This document shows, one piece after another, positions 1-4,730 of a stretch of 5,217 nt of DNA. The notes beneath the pieces were generated by a model that was given only the letters and a program-made list of their open reading frames with translations, was not told the DNA's origin and ran no database searches. This DNA comes from an uncultured Lachnospiraceae bacterium. Lineage in GTDB: Bacteria; Bacillota; Clostridia; Lachnospirales; Lachnospiraceae. The stretch spans positions 1-5,217 of the forward strand of contig CAKRJM010000145.1 in assembly GCA_934351765.1 (NCBI GenBank), given 5' to 3'. Position numbers and translations under genes: made by a program. Every line of letters begins with the position of its first letter. Position 1 is the first letter of the stretch.

Positions 1-813
1 CGCTGCCGAAGCATCCAGGTTTTTCTCTGTGAAACGGACCGACACGCTGGTCACATCTGCATACCGGGAAATCTCATCGTCCTTCAGGGGAATCACCACT
101 GACCAGTCATCCGCAGTTATGAGCTTATAGGCTGGAGACCCGCTCGCAAGAAGCTGACCGGTGCTGTATACGGTTTTCTGATAATGTTCCTTGGAAAAGG
201 TATCTTCCGTGATCTGATCTGCCGTAAGCTGTTCCATTCCATCGGTGGAATAGACCACGATCCCGTTTTCCTTTGCATATCCTTTCTGGAGAGAAAGATC
301 CTCACCGGTGGCACCAAGCTCCGTCAGCATGTTGATGTTCAGATATTCCATGAGTCTGGAGGACATACTGTTATTCAGATCATAAATCCTGGAAAAAGTC
401 TGATCAGAATAGGAGCTGCTGAACGCCGAAAGCTGTGTCTTCAGTTCTTTTAAGTTCGCTTCGGTCAGACGGCTCTCACTTCCGGCTGTTTTATTGAGAT
501 AATCATTGACTGCGCCGTTTTCATCAACGGCAAACACCAGATTTCCAACGGCAGCCTTTCCCTTTTCCTGGAGATAATAGCTGACATAGCCGGAATATTC
601 AGAATTGACGACTTGTTCCGTCCGTAAAATAACACCGGTGTAATAGGAATCGTTGGCGATATCACCGTCCTGTACTTCATACATTTTAATTTTCGGTTTT
701 ACGGCGTACCGGATCATGGTGATCACCAAATATAAGAAAATAACGGCAAACACGATCATGCCGATATTGATATTTTTCGGTTTTTTATATCGGATAATTT
801 TCTTTTTTGCCAC
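1..813 (-). CDS. HlyD family-like membrane adaptor protein, partial (N-terminal 271 residues)
   Basis: An open frame of 271 codons without a stop runs from a GTG at 813-811 off the left edge, so the C-terminus is missing. The GTG is chosen because a GAGGAG site (821-826) lies 7 nt upstream and the protein then begins with a basic stretch (MAKKKIIRYKK), followed by one transmembrane segment at about residues 17-34. The rest would be extracellular. Residues about 60-96 (GVILRTE, SGYVSYYL, VGNLVF) resemble the first half of a barrel-sandwich (lipoyl-like) domain. Residues 113-165 look helical, and about 184-235 (GIVVYSTDG, GSPAYKLI) would return to the second half, as in membrane-fusion adaptors. 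Such proteins normally link a transporter to an outer component, but a monoderm has no outer membrane, so its job here is unknown. From memory, related Lachnospiraceae genes sit beside the sepF-ylm division cluster; that lies outside this window. Family call fairly sure, function not. Confidence 0.75.
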   Translation of the reverse strand, partial: MAKKKIIRYKKPKNINIGMIVFAVIFLYLVITMIRYAVKPKIKMYEVQDGDIANDSYYTGVILRTEQVVNSEYSGYVSYYLQEKGKAAVGNLVFAVDENGAVNDYLNKTAGSESRLTEANLKELKTQLSAFSSSYSDQTFSRIYDLNNSMSSRLMEYLNINMLTELGATGEDLSLQKGYAKENGIVVYSTDGMEQLTADQITEDTFSKEHYQKTVYSTGQLLASGSPAYKLITADDWSVVIPLKDDEISRYADVTSVSVRFTEKNLDASAA

Positions 814-820
814 GGATCTG

Positions 821-826
821 CTCCTC
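821..826 (-). promoter_or_regulatory. Ribosome binding site deciding the GTG start at 813
   Basis: GAGGAG on the minus strand, 7 nt upstream of GTG 813-811. It is the main reason for choosing the GTG start, since the frame has no ATG at this position and the next in-frame ATG (residue 19) lies inside the transmembrane segment. Confidence 0.7.
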
Positions 827-883
827 TATCTGGATATCATTCCCATCAATAATCGGATGGAAACGGAACATACTAAAAGAAAA

Positions 884-890
884 AAGGAGG
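884..890 (+). promoter_or_regulatory. Ribosome binding site of the DUF378 gene
   Basis: AAGGAGG, a near-perfect anti-16S match, 9 nt before the ATG at 900. It settles the start against the longer frame that opens at 807 and has no comparable site. The divergent gap 814-899 shows no convincing -35/-10 pair on either strand. Confidence 0.85.
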
Positions 891-899
891 AAAACAATT

Positions 900-1106
900 A
901 TGAATTCCAACCCACTGGATTATACAGCCCTTGCCATCGCCATTATCGGAGCCGTCAACTGGGGACTCATCGGCTTTTTCCGATTTGATCTGGTCGCATT
1001 CCTGTTCGGAGAAATGACACTGCTTTCCAGGATCGTCTACGCGGTTGTCGGGATCTGCGGACTGTATCTGATCAGCCTGTTCGGGCGGATCGGAATAAAT
1101 GAATAA
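900..1106 (+). CDS. DUF378 family small membrane protein (YuzA-like)
   Basis: A 68-residue protein with two predicted transmembrane helices, about residues 8-30 and 38-62. The motif ALAIAIIGAVNWGLIGFF followed by FDLVAFLFG and a second helix IVYAVVGICGLYLISLF is the hallmark of DUF378 proteins such as YuzA of Bacillus subtilis. These are usually 60-80 residues, so this one is full length. The N-W-G-L-x-G motif in helix 1 is the family signature; the biochemical function of the family is not known to me. The gene stands alone: divergent from the HlyD-like gene on its left, convergent with the P-loop gene on its right, with a hairpin terminator 5 nt after its stop. That makes it a monocistronic unit. 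Confidence 0.9.
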   Translation: MNSNPLDYTALAIAIIGAVNWGLIGFFRFDLVAFLFGEMTLLSRIVYAVVGICGLYLISLFGRIGINE

Positions 1107-1111
1107 GGATT

Positions 1112-1145
1112 CTCCGCCGCAGTGCGATCCCCGCGGAGCGTTTTT
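1112..1145 (+). terminator. Intrinsic terminator after the DUF378 gene
   Basis: CTCCGC (1112-1117) pairs with GCGGAG (1133-1138) over a 15-nt loop, in which CGC and GCG (1118-1120, 1124-1126) can add a small inner stem. CG and five T residues (1141-1145) follow directly. The position just after the stop codon at 1106 fits a Rho-independent terminator for the rightward transcript. The stem is short but entirely strong apart from one A-T pair. Confidence 0.7.
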
Positions 1146-1146
1146 G

Positions 1147-1175
1147 GTTTCATAAGACGCACTTTCCTATGAAAC
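1147..1175. repeat. 8-bp inverted repeat in the convergent gap
   Basis: GTTTCATA (1147-1154) and TATGAAAC (1168-1175) are exact reverse complements separated by 13 nt. The repeat lies between the two terminator hairpins. It may be an extra weak hairpin in read-through RNA from either side; no function is evident. Confidence 0.4.
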
Positions 1176-1177
1176 AT

Positions 1178-1206
1178 GAAAGAACGGGACGTGGGGGCAC
1201 GTCCCG
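1178..1206 (-). terminator. Hairpin terminator after the P-loop gene, possibly bidirectional
   Basis: A perfect 9-bp GC-rich stem, CGGGACGTG (1185-1193) with CACGTCCCG (1198-1206), closes a 4-nt loop. On the minus strand it is followed by the U-rich run TTCTTTC (1184-1178), and AGAA/TTCT pairing can lengthen the stem past a two-base bulge. It lies about 57 nt after the stop of the leftward P-loop gene, which fits a Rho-independent terminator. The rightward side (AATTCTTC) is a poorer U-tract, so it may only back up the DUF378 terminator. Confidence 0.7.
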
Positions 1207-1263
1207 AATTCTTCACGTTTATAACAGAATGCATTCAGACAAAGCGTTCTGTGTATGTACTGC

Positions 1264-1683
1264 TTACAGTGAAACAATGACCTTGGATTGTGCATGCTCC
1301 GGTAATTCCTGAGCATCCATGGAAATACTGAGAACGATGGAAACACCGTACTGCTGTCCAAGCTGTTCCAGCTCGATCAGCGCTGCGGACACATCCTGGC
1401 CTTCCAGGTGTGCCAGTTTTAAGAAGCTGTCCAGGAAAACATATTCCAGATCGTAATCCTGAGAAATGATTCCACATAAGAATCCGATAAACGCATTGTA
1501 TGAACGGATCGGATAATCGCTGACATTGATCAGACGAATCTTATTGTCAAGCTCGTGCATGCTCTTTGTGTCTTTGTCGAGGTAAACGATCGACCCCTTG
1601 CACTCTGCTACGGCTACATTAGCCTTGTCCAGAAGAAATTTTGTCTTTCCGTTTCCCATCTTCCCCGCGATAATCTGCACCAT
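1264..1683 (-). CDS. Small P-loop NTPase-like protein of unknown function
   Basis: A 139-residue soluble protein. Residues 3-14 (QIIAGKMGNGKT) form a beta strand and a textbook Walker A motif, G-x4-GKT with K13 and T14. Residues 80-85 (EYVFLD) look like a Walker B strand ending in D85, and 114-120 (VSIVLSI) could be the next core strand. The protein is therefore about one minimal P-loop domain, with no second domain and no membrane segment. I do not recognise a characterised family. From memory, similar Clostridia proteins carry vague labels such as hypothetical or PilT-like, but no pilus genes are nearby. A strong AAAGGAGGA site 7 nt upstream supports the ATG. It has its own promoter and terminator, so it is probably expressed apart from the min-rodA-mgsA-dac operon on the same strand. 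The ATP-binding call is fairly sure; the role is unknown. Confidence 0.8.
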   Translation of the reverse strand: MVQIIAGKMGNGKTKFLLDKANVAVAECKGSIVYLDKDTKSMHELDNKIRLINVSDYPIRSYNAFIGFLCGIISQDYDLEYVFLDSFLKLAHLEGQDVSAALIELEQLGQQYGVSIVLSISMDAQELPEHAQSKVIVSL

Positions 1684-1690
1684 AATGCAC

Positions 1691-1699
1691 TCCTCCTTT
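1691..1699 (-). promoter_or_regulatory. Ribosome binding site of the P-loop gene
   Basis: AAAGGAGGA on the minus strand, 7 nt before ATG 1683-1681. It is the strongest site in the window and suggests efficient translation. Confidence 0.85.
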
Positions 1700-1725
1700 A
1701 GTCACTTGTCGTAATTCGATTCTGA

Positions 1726-1739
1726 TAAATCTTGATTTA
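1726..1739. promoter_or_regulatory. Candidate operator: 14-bp dyad at the transcription start
   Basis: On the minus strand TAAATC-AA-GATTTA is an exact inverted repeat with a 2-bp centre. It abuts the -10 box (1740-1745), and its centre falls where transcription should begin. This is the usual place for a repressor operator. It does not match a known operator I can name, and short AT-rich dyads also arise by chance. Confidence 0.4.
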
Positions 1740-1768
1740 ATTATAGGATAAAACTTACAAAAATTCAA
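1740..1768 (-). promoter_or_regulatory. Sigma-A-type promoter of the P-loop gene
   Basis: On the minus strand a -35 box TTGAAT (1768-1763, 4 of 6 consensus bases) is followed after exactly 17 nt by a perfect -10 box TATAAT (1745-1740). Transcription would start near 1733, giving a leader of about 50 nt before the ATG at 1683. AT-rich sequence upstream of the -35 box could act as an UP element. Confidence 0.8.
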
Positions 1769-1793
1769 TGCTTAATTCCGTTTTATTGTGGAA

Positions 1794-1815
1794 TTTTTGA
1801 AAGTTTTTTGAAAGT
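1794..1815. repeat. Two tandem 11-bp direct repeats with phased A-tracts
   Basis: TTTTTGAAAGT occurs twice in direct succession (1794-1804 and 1805-1815). Read on the minus strand, these are A5 tracts spaced 11 bp apart, close to one helical turn, upstream of the P-loop gene promoter and just after the carboxypeptidase stop. Phased A-tracts tend to bend DNA. A repeated protein-binding site is another possibility. Confidence 0.6.
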
Positions 1816-1839
1816 TTAAAAACAACACCGCTTTCTGCC

Positions 1840-2859
1840 TTATGGTACCTTGGAAAGGAGCGCTGTCATATTGGCGTACAGATCCTCCTTGCCGGATGCC
1901 TTTAAGACCACGCTGACATAAGGTGTTCCAGAAGCATCCTCAGAAAGAAGTGACAGACAATACCCGGCTTCCGGAGTCGTACCGGTCTTTCCGCCGATGG
2001 GCGTTACCCCATCCGGTGCCTGCGCCTTTCCGTTAAAATACCAGATACCCCGCCCCCAGGTAAGAGAAGTCGGAGATCCGCCGATGGTAAAATCGGCAGT
2101 ATATTCCTGGGTACTGATGATATCGATAAATTTTTCATACTTCATGGCTTCCCGATAAATTAAATAGATATCGTAAGCGGTTGTATAATGATTCGGATCA
2201 GAAAGCCCGTGAGCGTTGCTGTAATGGGTTCCTGCCGCCCCCAGCCGTTTTGCTTCCTGATTCATCAGCTCCACAAAGGCTTCCTCACTGCCGGCCACTC
2301 CGTAAGCGATCACATTGGCGGCATCATTTCCGGATGGCAGCATCAGACCGTACAGAAGCTGTTCCAGCGTAAGCGTACAGTCAGGAATGATATGGCAAAG
2401 AGAGGAGCCGGGATCTAAATCTGCCAGCATATGTGCCTCCACCGTGATCTCCTGATCCAGATCTCCGTATTTCAGAGCTACCAGGCAGGTCATTACCTTG
2501 GTGACACTGGCCGGTTCCAGCCGTTCCAATGCGTTTTTGCTGAAGCATATCGTTCCGTCCGAAGCATTGAAGGTAATTCCGGCTTCTGCCGTAACTGCGG
2601 GATCCTCTCCCACATTTCCCGACACTGCCGCCAGGTTTTCTCCAAATAACGGAAATGGCTCCAATGCTTCCGTTCCGTCCGCTCCCTTAGCGGATACTTC
2701 ATAAGGATGAAGCATGGAAAAGGATACCGTATAGTTTTTATAACCAAAGAAAAGCAGTCCGCCGGCGGCCGCACAAAGGAGCAGTAAGATCAGAATGGCT
2801 GACCGTCTTGCACGTCTCCGGCTTTTTTTAACCTGCTCTGCCGTTGTTGTTCTGGGCAT
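1840..2859 (-). CDS. D-alanyl-D-alanine carboxypeptidase (penicillin-binding protein, peptidase S11 family)
   Basis: A 339-residue DD-carboxypeptidase that removes the terminal D-Ala of peptidoglycan stem peptides outside the membrane. The three serine-protease motifs are present in order: SxxK at S118-K121 (EPASVTKVMT), SxN at S176-N178 (PSGNDAA) and KTG at K291-G293 (GGKTGTTPEAG). A basic N-terminus (KKSRRRARR) and a hydrophobic segment at about 20-39 form a signal anchor or uncleaved transmembrane helix. The protein ends about 46 residues after KTG, so it lacks the extra C-terminal beta domain and amphipathic anchor of PBP5/DacA and must be held by its N-terminus. The ATG at 2859 has a GGGGGAA site 6 nt upstream and follows the mgsA stop by 19 nt, so it is the last gene of the operon. 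I see no clear hairpin terminator after it. It belongs to the DacA/DacF group; the exact paralogue cannot be told from sequence alone. Confidence 0.93.
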   Translation of the reverse strand: MPRTTTAEQVKKSRRRARRSAILILLLLCAAAGGLLFFGYKNYTVSFSMLHPYEVSAKGADGTEALEPFPLFGENLAAVSGNVGEDPAVTAEAGITFNASDGTICFSKNALERLEPASVTKVMTCLVALKYGDLDQEITVEAHMLADLDPGSSLCHIIPDCTLTLEQLLYGLMLPSGNDAANVIAYGVAGSEEAFVELMNQEAKRLGAAGTHYSNAHGLSDPNHYTTAYDIYLIYREAMKYEKFIDIISTQEYTADFTIGGSPTSLTWGRGIWYFNGKAQAPDGVTPIGGKTGTTPEAGYCLSLLSEDASGTPYVSVVLKASGKEDLYANMTALLSKVP

Positions 2860-2865
2860 AACTCA

Positions 2866-2872
2866 TTCCCCC
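2866..2872 (-). promoter_or_regulatory. G-rich ribosome binding site of the carboxypeptidase gene
   Basis: GGGGGAA on the minus strand, 6 nt before ATG 2859-2857, inside the short gap after mgsA. It is weaker than the AGGAGG sites elsewhere in the window. The same 7-mer occurs just before minE (4724-4730). Confidence 0.55.
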
Positions 2873-2878
2873 ATGCGT

Positions 2879-3274
2879 TTATTTAAAGGCTTCTCTCCAT
2901 TCCATGTCACCGCGCTCCAGTGCCTTTACCAGAAGCTCTGCGGTCGCCAGGTTGGTCGCCAGAGGAATGTTGTGCATATCGCACAGGGTCGCCACCTTGA
3001 ATACATCCGGTTCATGAGACTTCGGATGAAGAGGATCGCGCAGAAAGATCACCAGATCGATCTGGTTGCTTTCGATCTGAGCCGCAAGCTGCTGCTCTCC
3101 GCCCAGATGTCCTGCCAGGAATTTGTGAACGTTCAGATTCGTTACTTCCTCGATGAGACGGCCGGTGGTACCGGTTGCGTAAAGCTCATGGCGGCATAAG
3201 ATCCCGCGGTAAGCGATTGTAAAGTTCTGCATCAATTTTTTCTTTGCATCATGGGCGATCAGTCCAACATTCAT
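2879..3274 (-). CDS. mgsA: Methylglyoxal synthase
   Basis: A 131-residue cytosolic enzyme that converts dihydroxyacetone phosphate to methylglyoxal and phosphate, a bypass of lower glycolysis used when phosphate is short or sugar phosphates build up. The length fits Bacillus-type MgsA (about 137 residues; E. coli has 152). Family motifs seen are LIAHD (H8, D9), the phosphate-binding YATGTTG (residues 32-38), FLRDPL (D80), SHEPDV (H87, D90) and IPLATNLATAE. By alignment to E. coli, H8, D80, H87 and D90 match H19, D91, H98 and D101. Oddly, the loop GPMGGDQQ of E. coli reads GHLGGEQQ here, so catalytic Asp71 is Glu (E60) and the Pro is His. This may be a clade variant or may alter activity. The start codon lies 2 nt after the rodA stop and its ribosome binding site lies within rodA, implying translational coupling. 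Confidence 0.93.
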   Translation of the reverse strand: MNVGLIAHDAKKKLMQNFTIAYRGILCRHELYATGTTGRLIEEVTNLNVHKFLAGHLGGEQQLAAQIESNQIDLVIFLRDPLHPKSHEPDVFKVATLCDMHNIPLATNLATAELLVKALERGDMEWREAFK

Positions 3275-3276
3275 GC

Positions 3277-4425
3277 TCAGAACCCTCCTCTGTTATTTTC
3301 ATAGTTTCTTTGAAGCCCCACATTTAATACCAGTCCCATACCGATAAAGATACTGAGTAAGGAACTTAAACCTGCACTGATAAAGGGCAGCGGAATTCCG
3401 GTATTGGGAAGCAGTCCCGATGCGACCCCCACATTGATAAAGGTCTGGACCGCTACAAGAGCTGCCATGCCGCTGCAGATCAGGCGGCCCTGGAGATCCT
3501 TGGCACGCGCTGCCATATAAATACATTCTGCCACAAGAAGCGCCAAAAGTCCAATGATAATTACACTTCCGATAAATCCGACCTCTTCCCCGATGACAGC
3601 AAAGATAAAATCGGTGTCCTCCTCCGACAAAAAGTTGCCGTTCTTTACCGAGGCAAAGGTTGTTGTGGCGATTCCCTTTCCGTGAAGCTGACCGGATCCG
3701 ATGGCCATGATGGAGTTCTGCTGCTGCTGGGTCATATCCGTGGAAAACTTGGACGGATTGATCCAGGCCATGATCCGGTTTACCTGATAAGGCTCCAGGA
3801 GCTTCTGTCCCTCCTGCTGGATATAGTAAATAAACCAGACCGCAGACGGAACTAAGACCGCCAGGGTTCCCAGGATCCACTTATAGCTGATCTTTGCCAC
3901 ATAGATGAGAACCAGGAAAATAAAGGTCACCACCAGAGTCGTGGAAAGGTTCGGCTGATCAAAAATCAGGTAAGCCGGAACTGCAAACAGGAGCAGTGAT
4001 GCCACCACGACCTGAACCTTACTGATTCTTTCCCGGTGCTTGTAAAAAAACATGGCGAAGAAGCAGATCATCAGGATCTTTGAAAACTCCGAGGGCTGGA
4101 TCTGGCCAATTCCGGGAAGCACCAGCCATCGCTGGGCGCCGCTGTTTCCGCTGATTCCCATGAACTTGGTCGCCAGCAGAATCCCGATATTCACGACATA
4201 AAGCAGCCAGTACATGCTTAAAACCCAGTGGTAATCTACCATGGCAACAAACAGCATGCACGCCGCACCAAGCACTACGCCGAAAATCTGTTTATTAAAG
4301 GTATCGGAGCCGGTGCTGATGGTGGCACTTCGTACAAACAGGATCCCGATCACTGCCAGAGACAGGATTAAAAGGATCATCCGGATGTTGAAATATCTGA
4401 AACGGTAATCTTTGAATTTAAACAT
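3277..4425 (-). CDS. rodA: Rod shape-determining protein RodA (SEDS peptidoglycan glycosyltransferase)
   Basis: A 382-residue polytopic membrane protein of the SEDS family, which polymerises lipid II into glycan strands with a class B PBP partner during cell elongation. About ten hydrophobic segments are visible. Family motifs in order are GAQRW (96-100), IQPSEFSK (109-116), DQPNLST (156-162), NRIMAWINP (216-224), IMAIGSGQLHGKG (239-251), then EEDTDFIFAVIGEEVGF (268-284) and NTGIPLPFISAG (341-352). D272 in TDFIF matches the Asp essential in SEDS polymerases (D262 of E. coli RodA). The SxxDTDFIFAV and GSGQLxGKG forms favour RodA over FtsW, and the min/mgsA context agrees. Deviations are PFISAGLSS where most members have PFISYGGSS, and QPNLST where QPDLGT is usual. 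The ATG at 4425 has AAGGA 8 nt upstream overlapping the minE stop codon. Confidence 0.92.
   Translation of the reverse strand: MFKFKDYRFRYFNIRMILLILSLAVIGILFVRSATISTGSDTFNKQIFGVVLGAACMLFVAMVDYHWVLSMYWLLYVVNIGILLATKFMGISGNSGAQRWLVLPGIGQIQPSEFSKILMICFFAMFFYKHRERISKVQVVVASLLLFAVPAYLIFDQPNLSTTLVVTFIFLVLIYVAKISYKWILGTLAVLVPSAVWFIYYIQQEGQKLLEPYQVNRIMAWINPSKFSTDMTQQQQNSIMAIGSGQLHGKGIATTTFASVKNGNFLSEEDTDFIFAVIGEEVGFIGSVIIIGLLALLVAECIYMAARAKDLQGRLICSGMAALVAVQTFINVGVASGLLPNTGIPLPFISAGLSSLLSIFIGMGLVLNVGLQRNYENNRGGF
3284..3289 (-). promoter_or_regulatory. mgsA ribosome binding site embedded in the rodA 3' end
   Basis: AGGAGG on the minus strand lies inside the last codons of rodA (the NRGGF tail), 9 nt before ATG 3274-3272. 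The rodA stop TGA is 2 nt before the mgsA ATG, so ribosomes finishing rodA are well placed to start mgsA. Confidence 0.85.
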
Positions 4426-4433
4426 ATCTTATG

Positions 4434-4438
4434 TCCTT
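4434..4438 (-). promoter_or_regulatory. rodA ribosome binding site overlapping the minE stop
   Basis: AAGGA on the minus strand shares bases with the minE stop TAA (4439-4437) and sits 8 nt before the rodA ATG (4425-4423). This suggests coupled translation of minE and rodA. Confidence 0.7.
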
Positions 4439-4712
4439 ATTTCTCAGGATTTCCATTTTTCATGTCCTTAATCGGAATGTTGGCAAACAGCGCCGGTACC
4501 GTTCTGTTTCCGTCTTCCGACGGTGTTGTGGTGATCTGGATATCCAGCGCATCTGTGTCCACATCCATATATTTGGAAATCACTTTGATGATGTCATTTT
4601 TAATGGCCTCCATGACCTCCGGGGAGCAGTTGGCACGGTCTGAAACCAGAAGAAGTTTCAGACGGTCCTTGGCTCCATTCCCCGATTTGGTTTTGGAGAA
4701 AAATTCAATCAG
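4437..4712 (-). CDS. minE: Cell division topological specificity factor MinE, with no standard start codon
   Basis: From CTG 4712-4710 the frame gives 91 residues. MinE binds MinD at the membrane, stimulates its ATPase and drives the pole-to-pole pattern that keeps FtsZ rings at midcell. Visible features are an N-terminal IEFFSK segment like the membrane-binding LLDFF of E. coli MinE, then AKDRLKLLLVSDRANCSPE (residues 14-32), the anti-MinCD/MinD-contact region, IKNDIIKVISKYMDVD, and the topological-specificity part ending VPALFANIPIKDM. Length matches E. coli (88). The body is intact, but the frame between its upstream stop (TAA 4742-4740) and IEFF holds no ATG, GTG or TTG. Alignment to MALLDFF places the start at CCG 4718-4716, 5 nt after a GGGGGAA site. 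CTG 4712 is the nearest plausible near-cognate start (spacing 11 nt); ACG at 4724-4722 is another. The first in-frame ATG, 4613-4611, would remove the MinD-binding region. Gene identity is sure, the start is not. Confidence 0.85.
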   Translation of the reverse strand: MIEFFSKTKSGNGAKDRLKLLLVSDRANCSPEVMEAIKNDIIKVISKYMDVDTDALDIQITTTPSEDGNRTVPALFANIPIKDMKNGNPEK

Positions 4713-4723
4713 TCCCGGTCCCG

Positions 4724-4730
4724 TTCCCCC
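4724..4730 (-). promoter_or_regulatory. G-rich putative ribosome binding site before minE
   Basis: GGGGGAA on the minus strand begins with the last base of the minD stop TAG. It is identical to the site before the carboxypeptidase gene. It is 5 nt from the CCG where the minE start is expected and 11 nt from the CTG used here. Confidence 0.45.

Noticed and set aside
814..899. Divergent promoters for the HlyD-like and DUF378 genes
   Set aside because: The best hexamer pairs on either strand match only 3-4 of 6 bases or have 19-22 nt spacing; not enough to place a promoter.
807..1106. Longer 99-residue version of the DUF378 gene starting at 807
   Set aside because: The extra N-terminus is not family-like, would overlap the HlyD-like start, and lacks a ribosome binding site; AAGGAGG at 884-890 points to ATG 900.
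1684..1733. Riboswitch or structured leader in the P-loop gene 5' UTR
   Set aside because: The leader is only about 50 nt and shows no stable multi-stem fold or known riboswitch motif.
1774..1795. AATTCC/GGAATT inverted repeat as a terminator for the carboxypeptidase operon
   Set aside because: The stem is only 6 bp and AT-rich with a 10-nt loop, and on the minus strand no U-tract follows. It is too weak to call.
2795..3199. Plus-strand open frame opposite mgsA and the carboxypeptidase
   Set aside because: It is antisense to two firmly identified genes and shows no recognisable protein features.
3299..3880. 193-residue minus-strand open frame within rodA
   Set aside because: It is an out-of-frame shadow of rodA, with no family motifs and a composition unlike a real protein.
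3277..4425. FtsW instead of RodA
   Set aside because: Both are SEDS proteins, but the GSGQLHGKG and TDFIFAVIGEEVGF forms and the operon with minDE and mgsA favour RodA.
4437..4613. minE starting at the internal ATG 4613-4611 (58 residues)
   Set aside because: This would drop the N-terminal membrane segment and the MinD-binding region, which are clearly conserved upstream in the same frame; there is no good ribosome binding site at that ATG.
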